Below, piece by piece: positions 1-7,488 of a DNA stretch of 62,600 bases (position 1 is the stretch's first letter; every line of letters begins with the position of its first letter). Origin of the DNA: an uncultured Senegalimassilia sp. (lineage in GTDB: Bacteria; Actinomycetota; Coriobacteriia; Coriobacteriales; Eggerthellaceae); the NCBI RefSeq assembly GCF_934636665.1, contig NZ_CAKUAT010000017.1:1-62600 (forward strand), written 5' to 3'. The notes under the pieces are model-generated. The model saw nothing but the letters and a program-made list of their open reading frames with translations, did not search any database and was not told where the DNA came from. The position numbers and the translations under genes were made by a program.

Positions 1-40
1 CGTCTTTAGGCGCGCGCCGGCCTTCCATGGGTTATACCCT

Positions 41-69
41 AAGAGCAAACCACCCGCTATGCGGGTGGT
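41..69 (-). terminator. Rho-independent terminator of the glycan locus
   Basis: A perfect 9-bp inverted repeat (49-57 with 61-69, loop TAT/ATA) is followed on the minus strand by a T-rich stretch. It lies about 30 bases past the stop of the minus-strand sugar transferase, so it probably ends that operon. A near-identical hairpin sits at the far end of the window (62567-62585). Confidence 0.65.
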
Positions 70-98
70 CCTGATTGGCGGTGTATTTTGGCGGCGCG

Positions 99-698
99 TT
101 ACGACTCGTCGTCCTCCACGTAGATGCCTTCCTGCCCGAGCACCGTGGCGAACGTGCGGAAGAACACCTTCGCATCCAGCAGGAAGCTTACGTGCTTGAC
201 GTAATACACGTCCAGCGACAGGCGCTGCTTCCAGGGCAGGGAATTGCGGCCGTATACGGCGGCGTAGCCGGTGATGCCCGGCTTCACCGACAGCTTCAGG
301 CCCTCCTCGCCCTCGTAGAGCTCGGTTTCGCGGCGTAGGTCGGGGCGGGGGCCCACCACCGACATATCGCCGAGCAGCACGTTGAAGAACTGCGGCATCT
401 CATCCAAGCTGGTCTTGCGCATGAAGGCGCCGATCTTGGTCATGCGGGGGTCGTCGGCGCCGTTATAGGTGCTGCCGTCCTCCATGATCAGGTCGGGGGC
501 GTTCACGCGCATGCTGCGCAGCTTGTACATCTTGAAATCGACGCCGTCCTTGCCCACGCGAGGCGCGTTGTAAAACACCGGGCCGCCGTCTTCCAGTTTG
601 ATAAGAGGCGCCAGCACCGCGATGATGAGCAGCACGAACGGCAGCGCGATCAGCCCGATGACGATGTCCCAGATACGTTTCCCGAAGCGTACGTACAT
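99..698 (-). CDS. Bacterial sugar transferase (phosphoglycosyl transferase, PglC/WcaJ-like)
   Basis: A 199-residue monotopic phosphoglycosyl transferase. This family moves a sugar-1-phosphate from a nucleotide sugar to undecaprenyl phosphate at the inner membrane, the first step of glycan or glycoprotein assembly. Residues 9-33 form one hydrophobic segment, FKMYKLRSM (55-63) follows, the catalytic Asp-Glu pair is D99-E100 in TSLDEMPQ, and VGPRPD is at 115-120. The start was set at the Met before YVRFGKRIWD: its ATG shares a base with the TGA of the upstream aminotransferase gene, so the two are translationally coupled. A longer reading to 1010 only overlaps that gene in another frame and was rejected. 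The sugar used cannot be told from the sequence. Confidence 0.9.
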   Translation of the reverse strand: MYVRFGKRIWDIVIGLIALPFVLLIIAVLAPLIKLEDGGPVFYNAPRVGKDGVDFKMYKLRSMRVNAPDLIMEDGSTYNGADDPRMTKIGAFMRKTSLDEMPQFFNVLLGDMSVVGPRPDLRRETELYEGEEGLKLSVKPGITGYAAVYGRNSLPWKQRLSLDVYYVKHVSFLLDAKVFFRTFATVLGQEGIYVEDDES

Positions 699-1981
699 CA
701 GCGCGCACCCTCCGCCTTCGCCTGCAAGATGGCATAGTGCAGGCAACGGCACACCTCGTCGATGTCCGCATCGGTCAGCTTCGTGTGCAGCGGCAAGGTG
801 ATCTCGTTCTCGAACTGGGCGAGCGCATGAGGGAAGTCGGCGATATCGAACCCCAGGTTGCGATACGCCGTGAGCAGCGGCAGGGGCTTGTAGTGCACGT
901 TGGTGGCGATGCCGTCCTCGGCCATCAGCTCGATGACGCGGTCGCGCAGCTGACGCCCGCAGCCGTTCAGGCGCACGAGCATCAAATGCCCGCTCGAGGA
1001 TTCCTGGCACACATCGGCGCGCGCGGCGGCATCGTCGGCGTCGCAGGCGTCGGAGCCGTCGGCGGCGCGATAGTGCTGCAGGATGGATACGTCAAGGTCG
1101 GCAAGGTTTCGCGTATAGCGCGCGACCATCTGACGGCGTCGTGCGAGCATGCCCGGGTAGCGGCGCAGCTGCGCCAGGCCCAAGCCCGCCTGCAGGTCGG
1201 TCATGTTGCACTTCCAGCCGGGGAAGGCGATGTCGTATTCCCAAGCGCCGGCCTTGGTCTTGGCAAGCGCGTCTTTGGACTGGCCATGCAGCGACATGAG
1301 CATGAAATCGCGATACAGCTCATCGGAGTCGAACAGGCCCTCGCGCCAGGTGACGGCGCCGCCCTCGGCCGTGGTGAAGTTCTTCACCGCATGGAAGCTG
1401 AACGTGGTAAGGTCGGCAACCTGGCCTGCGCGCTTGCCATGGCGCACGCTGCCAAGGGCATGCGCCCCATCGGTGACCACGGCGATGCGGCCGATGGCTT
1501 CCTGGCGCGCATTCGCAGACTCAAAAGCGCCGCCGAAGGCGTCGATAGCGGCGAACAGCGCATCGTAATCGCACATGACGCCGCCCAGATCGACGGGGAT
1601 GATGGCCTTCGTGCGCGGCGTGATGAGCTTCTCCAGTTGCGCGTAATCCATTTCGTAGCTGTCGGGCGCCACATCGCACAGCACGGGCGTCGCACCCACG
1701 TGGCAGATGGGCGAGCAGCTGGCGGTGTAGGTGTAGGCGCTCGTGATCACCTCGTCGCCGGGGCCGATGCCTAGCGCGCGCAAGGCGCACTCGAGCGCCG
1801 CTGTGGCAGATCCCAGGCAGGCTACGCGCGGCGTGCCCAAAAAAGCGGCCAGCTCGCGCTCGAGCTGCTTGGTCTTCGGGCCCGTGGTGATCCATCCGTT
1901 CCTCAGCGCGTCGGCCACCTCGGCGATCTCGGCCTCGGTGATATCGGGCGGGGAAAACGGTATGCGGATCTGTTCGGACAT
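698..1981 (-). CDS. DegT/DnrJ/EryC1/StrS-family PLP sugar aminotransferase
   Basis: A 427-residue PLP enzyme that transaminates a nucleotide keto-sugar, giving an amino sugar for the adjacent glycosyl transferases. The family architecture is clear: PFSPPDI near the N-terminus, GSATAAL (57-63) for cofactor phosphate binding, the PLP-pyridine aspartate D171 in VTDGAHALG, and the Schiff-base lysine K200 in SFHAVKN. A short acidic insertion rich in Asp and Ala lies in the C-terminal part, near plus-strand 1010-1075. The order glycosyltransferase, aminotransferase, sugar transferase recalls pgl-type loci, but no acetyltransferase or dehydratase partner is visible, so the product sugar is open. An SD-like GGAGATA precedes the ATG at 1981. 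Confidence 0.92.
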   Translation of the reverse strand: MSEQIRIPFSPPDITEAEIAEVADALRNGWITTGPKTKQLERELAAFLGTPRVACLGSATAALECALRALGIGPGDEVITSAYTYTASCSPICHVGATPVLCDVAPDSYEMDYAQLEKLITPRTKAIIPVDLGGVMCDYDALFAAIDAFGGAFESANARQEAIGRIAVVTDGAHALGSVRHGKRAGQVADLTTFSFHAVKNFTTAEGGAVTWREGLFDSDELYRDFMLMSLHGQSKDALAKTKAGAWEYDIAFPGWKCNMTDLQAGLGLAQLRRYPGMLARRRQMVARYTRNLADLDVSILQHYRAADGSDACDADDAAARADVCQESSSGHLMLVRLNGCGRQLRDRVIELMAEDGIATNVHYKPLPLLTAYRNLGFDIADFPHALAQFENEITLPLHTKLTDADIDEVCRCLHYAILQAKAEGAR

Positions 1982-2075
1982 GGTATCTCCTTAGCTATCC
2001 AGCTCAAGCGCTGATGCGTGAACGCATGCTCGCGCAAGGCGGCGTACCTTTCGATGATGACGCAAACTGCGGCGC

Positions 2076-3389
2076 TTATATCAGATTGCGCAGCAAATTC
2101 ACGATGGCGAGATACGAGGTTCGCTGGTCGAACTCCCGCTCGGCCACGGCGCGCCCGCGCGCTCCCATGATCTTGCGCAGCGACGGGGTGCGCGCCAACT
2201 CCTCGAGCACATCGGCGAGCGCCTCGGGGTTTTCGGCTTCCACGTTCAGGCCGAAGCCGTCGGTGGTCACCTTGTTGCGGAACTCCGGCGAAGAGCCGGT
2301 GTTGATCATGGGCTTGCCGGAGGCAAGGTAGTCGCCGATCTTCGTGACGATGCTCTGCACCGCGCTTTTCACCAGGGAGTTCACGGTGATGTCGCTTGCG
2401 CGAAGCCATGCCGCCATGCTGCCATGGTCCTGATAGCCCAAAAACTCCACGGGGGCGTTTTCCTGCCGGGCAAGCTCCTCCAAGCGTTGGCGGTCGGGGC
2501 CGTCTCCTAGGATCTTCACCTTCACGGGAGGGAAGGGGCGATGTTGCTTGGCGGTTCCCGCGGCGGTTGTGCGCGCGGTATGGGCCGCGCGACGCTTCTC
2601 GAGCAACGCCGCCGCCTTTATGAGGGTTGCCAGGTCGTAGCTGGCGCCGAGCGTGCCGGCATAGACGGCCCACAGCTCGCCCTCGGGTTTCACGACGTCG
2701 GCCATATGCTCGCGGGCGCCCTCGTCGAACGCCGCAAGGTCGTTGCCCACGTACACCGTGGCGTGGGGGTAGGGCGCCGTGCGGTCCTTCGCCGGGCGCG
2801 CCGTGTACTCCTCCGAGGTTCCCACGGCGCCGGAGAGCAACTGGTAGACGCGTTTCGCATCGCGGGAGAACGGGTAGAACGCCACATCGCTGATCACGGG
2901 GATGTTAATCACCATGCGCATGGCCTCGGGCCACAGGTCGTTGATGTCGGCGACGTAGGGGATGTCGTGCTCGGAAGCGTATTCCGCGCATACGCGCGCC
3001 ACGTCGTTGGGCGGGATCTCGGAGTAGATGAGCGAGTAACGGCCCGCGGTGCGCTCGAAATGATCGCGCAGGTTCTTCGCCGCCACGTGGTGGCTGCGGA
3101 TGCGCTGCAGGTCCAAGTTGCGCGTATAGCCCGGCTCGTCGATGAACACCACGTTGTAAGGAAGGCCCTGATAGCAGGTCTTCGAGGTGTCGCGCTGGGC
3201 CTTTTCCCAGTGCTGGAACGACGAGGTGATCAGGTCCACGTCGAAGCCCTGCTCGACGAGCATCTCGGACAGGACGCGGAAACGCGTGTAGCCGCGCGTC
3301 TCGTCGCCGAGCTTGACGCCCATGGTGACCACGGCGATGCGGCGGCGTTGGCGCGCTTGAGCGCGCTGTGTGTAGGTTTGCGTATTCAT
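2076..3389 (-). CDS. Glycosyltransferase family 4 (WbuB-like)
   Basis: A 437-residue GT4-type (GT-B fold) glycosyltransferase, predicted to act in the cytoplasm on a lipid-linked glycan. The N-terminal half has the usual RRIAVVTMGVKLGDETRGYTRF start. The C-terminal half holds GDGPDRQRLEEL and KIGDYLASGKPMI, the nucleotide-sugar binding region. It is the first gene of a three-gene minus-strand unit with the aminotransferase and sugar transferase. The start is the ATG at 3389 (MNTQTYTQ); the open frame extends to 3662 but that part has no family resemblance and crosses the divergent metN promoter. No SD is seen before this ATG, while a good extended -10 lies 7 nt upstream, suggesting a leaderless message. 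Confidence 0.85.
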   Translation of the reverse strand: MNTQTYTQRAQARQRRRIAVVTMGVKLGDETRGYTRFRVLSEMLVEQGFDVDLITSSFQHWEKAQRDTSKTCYQGLPYNVVFIDEPGYTRNLDLQRIRSHHVAAKNLRDHFERTAGRYSLIYSEIPPNDVARVCAEYASEHDIPYVADINDLWPEAMRMVINIPVISDVAFYPFSRDAKRVYQLLSGAVGTSEEYTARPAKDRTAPYPHATVYVGNDLAAFDEGAREHMADVVKPEGELWAVYAGTLGASYDLATLIKAAALLEKRRAAHTARTTAAGTAKQHRPFPPVKVKILGDGPDRQRLEELARQENAPVEFLGYQDHGSMAAWLRASDITVNSLVKSAVQSIVTKIGDYLASGKPMINTGSSPEFRNKVTTDGFGLNVEAENPEALADVLEELARTPSLRKIMGARGRAVAEREFDQRTSYLAIVNLLRNLI

Positions 3390-3396
3390 GTCAGCA

Positions 3397-3405
3397 AGTA
3401 TACCA
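3397..3405 (-). promoter_or_regulatory. Extended -10 promoter (TGG-TATACT) for the glycosyltransferase, likely leaderless
   Basis: On the minus strand TGG is followed by TATACT (3402 to 3397), an extended -10 element. Only 7 nt separate it from the ATG at 3389, so the transcript would start at or next to the start codon. No convincing -35 was found, as is common for extended -10 promoters. Confidence 0.55.
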
Positions 3406-3497
3406 AGCCGGCGCCTTGCCGAGCCCGGCGAACAGCGAACCCCCACGAGCCCCGTAGGATTCGCGCGCTGATGGGGGCTTCCCGGCAAACGCCATCC

Positions 3498-3526
3498 TTG
3501 TGCGTGGCTTGAGCTTCGCCTATTAT
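3498..3526 (+). promoter_or_regulatory. Predicted promoter of metNI
   Basis: TTGTGC (3498-3503), a 17-nt spacer, and TATTAT (3521-3526) lie upstream of metN. This leaves a leader of about 75 nt before the ATG at 3606. I looked for a SAM riboswitch core in the intergenic region and found none that I could support. Confidence 0.4.
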
Positions 3527-3605
3527 TAGAAGTTGCGCAATCGTGCGCGCAAATAGGGCTCTTGGCGCCCGTTGCGTCGTATCCAACCAAGTGATCGGGA
3601 AACGT

Positions 3606-4388
3606 ATGATCCAATTGCAGCACGTGTGCAAGACGTATGGCGAAGGCGAAAACGCCCATCATGCGCTGCGCAACGTGAACCTTACCATCAACGATGGCGA
3701 CGTGTTCGGCATCATCGGCGCCTCGGGCGCCGGTAAATCCACGCTCGTCCGCTGCCTGAACTTGCTCGAACGCCCCACCGAGGGCGCCATCCTCTACGAC
3801 GGCCGCGATATCACGGGGCTGTCCGGTCGCGCGCTGCTCGAGCTGCGCAGCCAGGTGGGCATGATCTTCCAGAACTTCAGCCTGTTCCAGCAGCGCACCG
3901 TCTTGCGCAACGTCACCTTCCCGCTCGAGCTTCGCGGCGAGAAGGGCGAGACCGCCCGCAAGCGTGCCATGGAGCTGCTCGAGCTGGTGGGCCTGGCCGA
4001 CCTTGCCGAGCGCTATCCCAGCCAGCTTTCAGGCGGTCAGCAGCAGCGCGTGGCCATCGCCCGCGCGCTGGCCAATAACCCCAAGGTCATGCTCTGCGAC
4101 GAGGCAACCAGCGCCCTTGACACGCGCACCACCGCCTCCATCCTGCAGCTTTTGCAAGACATCAACCGCGAGCTGGGCGTCACGCTCGTGGTCATCACCC
4201 ACTCGCTGCCCGTTGCCTGCAAGATCTGCAACCGCGTGGCCGTCATCGACCACGGCCGCATCGTGGAGGAGGGCGCCACGGCCGCCGTGTTCGGCAATCC
4301 GCAAAGCCCCGTCACCCGCGAGCTTCTGGCCAACGACGACCTGGTCGTGGCTACCGGGCGCGATGAGGCGAAAGGCCAGGAGGGCTAA
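3606..4388 (+). CDS. metN: Methionine-type ABC transporter ATP-binding protein (short MetN, no NIL domain)
   Basis: A 260-residue ATPase of the MetN class, which powers uptake of methionine with MetI and the MetQ lipoprotein. Walker A is at 38-46 (GASGAGKST), the ABC signature LSGGQQQR at 141-148 and Walker B VMLCDEATSALD at 161-172, followed by the switch histidine in VVITHSL. It ends about 20 residues after the ATPase fold, so the C-terminal NIL/ACT methionine-sensing domain of typical 340-residue MetN proteins is missing. The start at ATG 3606 (MIQLQHV) was chosen over an upstream in-frame start at 3543 that adds non-homologous residues. metI begins at the base after its stop. The substrate is inferred from subtype only. 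Confidence 0.88.
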   Translation: MIQLQHVCKTYGEGENAHHALRNVNLTINDGDVFGIIGASGAGKSTLVRCLNLLERPTEGAILYDGRDITGLSGRALLELRSQVGMIFQNFSLFQQRTVLRNVTFPLELRGEKGETARKRAMELLELVGLADLAERYPSQLSGGQQQRVAIARALANNPKVMLCDEATSALDTRTTASILQLLQDINRELGVTLVVITHSLPVACKICNRVAVIDHGRIVEEGATAAVFGNPQSPVTRELLANDDLVVATGRDEAKGQEG

Positions 4389-5072
4389 ATGGACTACATC
4401 AGCAACTTCATCTCGCAGTATGGCGCCCTGTTCGCCCAGGGCACGGTGGACACGCTCGTCATGACCCTTGCGTCCACGCTGTTCGCCTACCTCATCGGCG
4501 TGCCGCTCGGCGTGCTTTTGGTCATCACGGCCAAAGATGGTCTGAAGCCCCAGCGCGCCCTTAACACGGTGCTCGGCTGGATCGTCAACATCGGCCGCTC
4601 CATCCCGTTCATCATCCTGCTCGTGGCTATCATCCCATTCACGCGCCTGGTGGTGGGCACGTCGCTGGGCGTTCCCGGCGCCATCGTGCCGCTTACCGTG
4701 GCCGCCATCCCGTTCGTGGGCCGCATGGTCGAGCAGAGCTTGGCCGAGGTCGATGGCGGCTTGGTCGAGGCCGCGCAAAGCTTCGGCGCCAACACCTGGC
4801 AGATCGTGTGCAAGGTCATGCTGCGCGAAAGCCTGCCCAGCCTGGTGCGCGGCGCTTCCATCACCGTCATCACCTTGTTCGGCTATACCGCCATGGCCGG
4901 CGCGGTGGGCGCAGGCGGCATCGGCGATATCGCCATCCGCTATGGCTACCAGCGCTACCTGGGCGATGTCATGATCGCCTCCATCTTGCTGTGCATCGTG
5001 CTCGTGCAGGTGTTCCAGTCCATCGGCGACCTGGTCGCGCGACTGGTGGACAAGCGCGTTCGCAGGTCGTAG
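4389..5072 (+). CDS. metI: Methionine ABC transporter permease MetI
   Basis: A 227-residue inner-membrane permease with about five hydrophobic spans and the binding-protein-dependent transport signature around EAAQSFGANTWQIVCKVMLRES, which docks onto the ATPase. FGYTAMAGAVGAGGIGD near residues 164-180 is typical of MetI. It starts immediately after the metN TAA, with the SD AGGAGG inside the end of metN. No metQ substrate-binding lipoprotein follows; the next gene is glnA. The binding protein must therefore be encoded elsewhere, or the transporter uses another one. Confidence 0.9.
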   Translation: MDYISNFISQYGALFAQGTVDTLVMTLASTLFAYLIGVPLGVLLVITAKDGLKPQRALNTVLGWIVNIGRSIPFIILLVAIIPFTRLVVGTSLGVPGAIVPLTVAAIPFVGRMVEQSLAEVDGGLVEAAQSFGANTWQIVCKVMLRESLPSLVRGASITVITLFGYTAMAGAVGAGGIGDIAIRYGYQRYLGDVMIASILLCIVLVQVFQSIGDLVARLVDKRVRRS

Positions 5073-5147
5073 GAGCCTGCGCTCCGGTGGGCGCTGTGTG
5101 CGCCTTCGCCGGGCGCAGCGCGTCAGCACATAGGTTCAACAGCTTTC

Positions 5148-5170
5148 GGGCCGCCTTTCGGGGCGGCCCT
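5148..5170 (+). terminator. Hairpin after metI
   Basis: An 8-bp perfect stem (5148-5155 with 5162-5169) lies 76 bases after the metI stop. The T-tract is poor, so terminator function is only probable. Confidence 0.45.
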
Positions 5171-5240
5171 TCGCGTATGCGCATGCCGGCTTTCGATGGG
5201 AAGCCTTGGGTTCGATTTGCTTTCGCAATGCCTCGGGCGC

Positions 5241-5271
5241 GTAACGCGTTTGCAACATGCGCTGATATAAT
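5241..5271 (+). promoter_or_regulatory. glnA promoter: GlnR-like box plus perfect extended -10
   Basis: TGA-TATAAT (5263-5271) is a perfect extended -10, about 65 nt before the glnA ATG. Just upstream, GTAAC (5241-5245), six bases, then GCAAC (5252-5256) fits the actinobacterial GlnR operator pattern GTnAC-n6-GnAAC and covers the -35 position. A GlnR-type regulator is encoded directly after glnA. Binding is inferred. Confidence 0.5.
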
Positions 5272-5336
5272 CTCCCTCTAGAAGATGTTTGGACCCGCGC
5301 CGCCGCATGGCCTGGCGCGTGAAGGAGGAACCGTTC

Positions 5337-6680
5337 ATGGCTTCCAACCCGGAGCAGGATTTCGTTCTGAAAACCATTAAAAGCCGCGATGTGCACTTCG
5401 TGCGATTCTGGTTCACCGATGTGCTCGGCAGCATGAAGTCGTTCGCCGTCATCCCCAGCGAGCTTGAAGACGCCTTCGCCGACGGCATGGGCTTCGACGG
5501 CAGCTGCATCGAGGGCTTCTGCCGTACCGAGGAATCCGATATGCTGGCGTTCCCCGACGCCTCCACGTTCCAGGTGCTTCCCTGGCGCCCGGAGAGCAAC
5601 GCCGTCGCCCGTATGTTCTGCGGTATCCGCACGCCCGACGGCAAGCCCTTCGAAGGCGACCCGCGCCATGTGCTGGCGCGCGTGGTGGGCAAGGCCCAGG
5701 ACATGGGGTACGTGTTCAACGTCGGCCCCGAGGTTGAGTTCTATTACTTCAAGGACGCCGAGGGCACCGAGCTTTTGGATCGCGGCGGCTATTTCGACTT
5801 GACCAGTTTGGATTACGCCAGCGACCTGCGACGCGATACCGTGCTCACGTTGGAGAAGATGGGCATCCCCGTCGAGTACAGCCATCACGAGAACGGTCCT
5901 TCCCAGCACGAGATCGACCTTCGCTTCACCGACGCTCTCTCCATGGCTGATGCGGTCATGACCTACAAGCTGGTGGTGAAGGAGATCGCCATGAAGCACG
6001 GCGTGTACGCCTCCTTCATGCCCAAGCCCCTCACCGATGCCCCGGGCAGCGGCATGCACGTGCACATGAGCCTGTTCGATTTCGACGGCGGCAACGTGTT
6101 CTTCGATCCCGAGGATCCGCAGGGTTATCATCTGTCGGCAACGGCGAAAAGCTTCCTTGCGGGCATCTTGAAGTACGCGCCCGAGTTCGCCTTGATCACC
6201 AATCCTTGCGTCAATTCCTATAAGCGCCTGCTTGCCGGTGGCGAGGCCCCCATCTACCTGTCGTGGGCCCGCGCCAACCGCTCCACGCTCGTGCGCGTGC
6301 CCGGCTATCGCCCCAATCGCGAGATGGCGTGCCGCCTGGAGCTGCGAAGCCCCGACCCCAGCGCCAATCCTTACCTCACCTTCGCGGTCATGCTGGCGGC
6401 GGGCCTGGCCGGCATCGAGGAGGGCCTTGAGCCCCCGGCGCCCGTCGAGGACCGCGACCTGTTCACCCAGTCGCGCCAAGAGCTGCGCCGTCAAGGGTTC
6501 CGCACGCTTCCCGAAAGCCTGGGCCAGGCCGTCGAGCTGTTCAGGGGCTCGAAGCTCATGCGCGAAACGCTGGGCGATCACATCTGCGATTACCTGGTGG
6601 AAGCCAAGCAGGCCGAGTGGGACGAGTACCAGTCCAACGTGTCAACCTGGGAGCTTGACCGCTACCTGGCGGTTCTGTAA
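5337..6680 (+). CDS. glnA: Type I glutamine synthetase
   Basis: A 447-residue glutamine synthetase that makes glutamine from glutamate, ammonia and ATP in the cytoplasm. Family blocks are in order: GFDGSCIEGF near residue 52, GPEVEFYYF with a metal-binding Glu, GSGMHVHMSLF, the NPCVNSYKRL loop, NRSTLVRVPGY and RLELRSPDPSANPYL. The length and the absence of a tyrosine adenylylation loop near the C-terminus point to the GSI-alpha type, which is not adenylylated. ATG 5337 was chosen because GAAGGAGG lies just before it; the frame is open to 5289 without homology. glnR follows 37 bases later. Its promoter carries a GlnR-like box. Confidence 0.96.
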   Translation: MASNPEQDFVLKTIKSRDVHFVRFWFTDVLGSMKSFAVIPSELEDAFADGMGFDGSCIEGFCRTEESDMLAFPDASTFQVLPWRPESNAVARMFCGIRTPDGKPFEGDPRHVLARVVGKAQDMGYVFNVGPEVEFYYFKDAEGTELLDRGGYFDLTSLDYASDLRRDTVLTLEKMGIPVEYSHHENGPSQHEIDLRFTDALSMADAVMTYKLVVKEIAMKHGVYASFMPKPLTDAPGSGMHVHMSLFDFDGGNVFFDPEDPQGYHLSATAKSFLAGILKYAPEFALITNPCVNSYKRLLAGGEAPIYLSWARANRSTLVRVPGYRPNREMACRLELRSPDPSANPYLTFAVMLAAGLAGIEEGLEPPAPVEDRDLFTQSRQELRRQGFRTLPESLGQAVELFRGSKLMRETLGDHICDYLVEAKQAEWDEYQSNVSTWELDRYLAVL

Positions 6681-6717
6681 CGGTGCGCGGGACGACACGT
6701 AAGGAGGTGTGCTCAGA

Positions 6718-7389
6718 ATGAGGAAAACGGTCATATTCATCGCCGACAGCCTTGATAACGCCCACAAGTTCCAGCAGGTGCTCTCGGGCCTGGATGTCGA
6801 TGTTGCGGCGGGGTCTTCGGTGCAGTTCAAGAAGCTGCTGTCCCAGCATCCTTCCTACGACCTGGTCATCTACGAGGCGCGCGCCGACGCCCTGGCAACC
6901 TTGTCTCAGGTGGAATCGGTGCTGCTCGAGGACGGCTCGGCCTCGCTTTTGGTCATCGTCAACGAGGCGCAGCTTCCCGAGTTCCGCCTTCCCGTGCAGG
7001 TGAAAAGCGATTTCGTGGTGCACGGCGCCGGCAGCGAGGAGTGTGCCGCCCGCATCCGCCAGCTTCTGTGGCCGGGCAACGAGAGCACCTCGACCGATTT
7101 CGTGACGGTGGACAACATGACCATCAACCTGGCCACGTACCAGGTGACGGTGGGCGGGGAGCCGCTTGACTTCACGTACCTCGAATATGCGCTGCTGGCG
7201 TTTTTGGTCACGCATCCGGGCCGCACCTACAGCCGCGATGCGCTGCTGCGCCGCGTGTGGGGCTTCGATTACTACGGCGGCAGCCGCACCGTCGACGTGC
7301 ACGTCAGGCGCGTCCGCGCCAAACTCGGTCCCGAGCTCTCGCAGCATCTGGAGACGGTGCGCGGCGTCGGCTACCTTTGGAGCGCGTAG
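6718..7389 (+). CDS. glnR: GlnR-type orphan response regulator of nitrogen metabolism
   Basis: A 223-residue OmpR-family regulator: a degenerate receiver domain (about 1-115) and a winged-helix DNA-binding domain (about 125-222). The C-terminal segment WGFDYYGGSRTVDVHVRR followed by RAKLGPE closely resembles actinobacterial GlnR proteins, which control ammonium assimilation without a sensor kinase. The usual phospho-acceptor Asp is replaced: the strand reads YDLVIYEARAD, with Glu at that place. It follows glnA by 37 bases with SD AAGGAGGT, so the two are probably co-transcribed, and the glnA promoter holds a matching operator. The GlnR assignment comes from the C-terminal motif and neighbour; other OmpR subfamilies are less likely. 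Confidence 0.82.
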   Translation: MRKTVIFIADSLDNAHKFQQVLSGLDVDVAAGSSVQFKKLLSQHPSYDLVIYEARADALATLSQVESVLLEDGSASLLVIVNEAQLPEFRLPVQVKSDFVVHGAGSEECAARIRQLLWPGNESTSTDFVTVDNMTINLATYQVTVGGEPLDFTYLEYALLAFLVTHPGRTYSRDALLRRVWGFDYYGGSRTVDVHVRRVRAKLGPELSQHLETVRGVGYLWSA

Positions 7390-7448
7390 CGAAGCGGGCA
7401 AACGGTGCTTCTATGATGCGGTTGGCGCCGCTTTCCTTTCGCCGCTTA

Positions 7449-7454
7449 TATAAT
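7449..7454 (+). promoter_or_regulatory. Predicted -10 element of polA
   Basis: A consensus TATAAT lies 35 bases before the polA ATG. No good -35 hexamer was found at the right spacing. Confidence 0.4.
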
Positions 7455-7488
7455 GGTGGGAAAGCGCAACCAACCTGAAGGAAGCCCT

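Noticed and set aside
737..1774. Long plus-strand open frame of 345 codons opposite the aminotransferase gene
   Set aside because: It is the mirror of a clear PLP aminotransferase on the minus strand; high GC produces long antisense frames. It has no family motif or SD.
3400..3605. Possible SAM riboswitch before metN
   Set aside because: There is a CCGGCAA and a G-rich inverted repeat, but the conserved SAM-I/IV core order could not be found, so no riboswitch is called.
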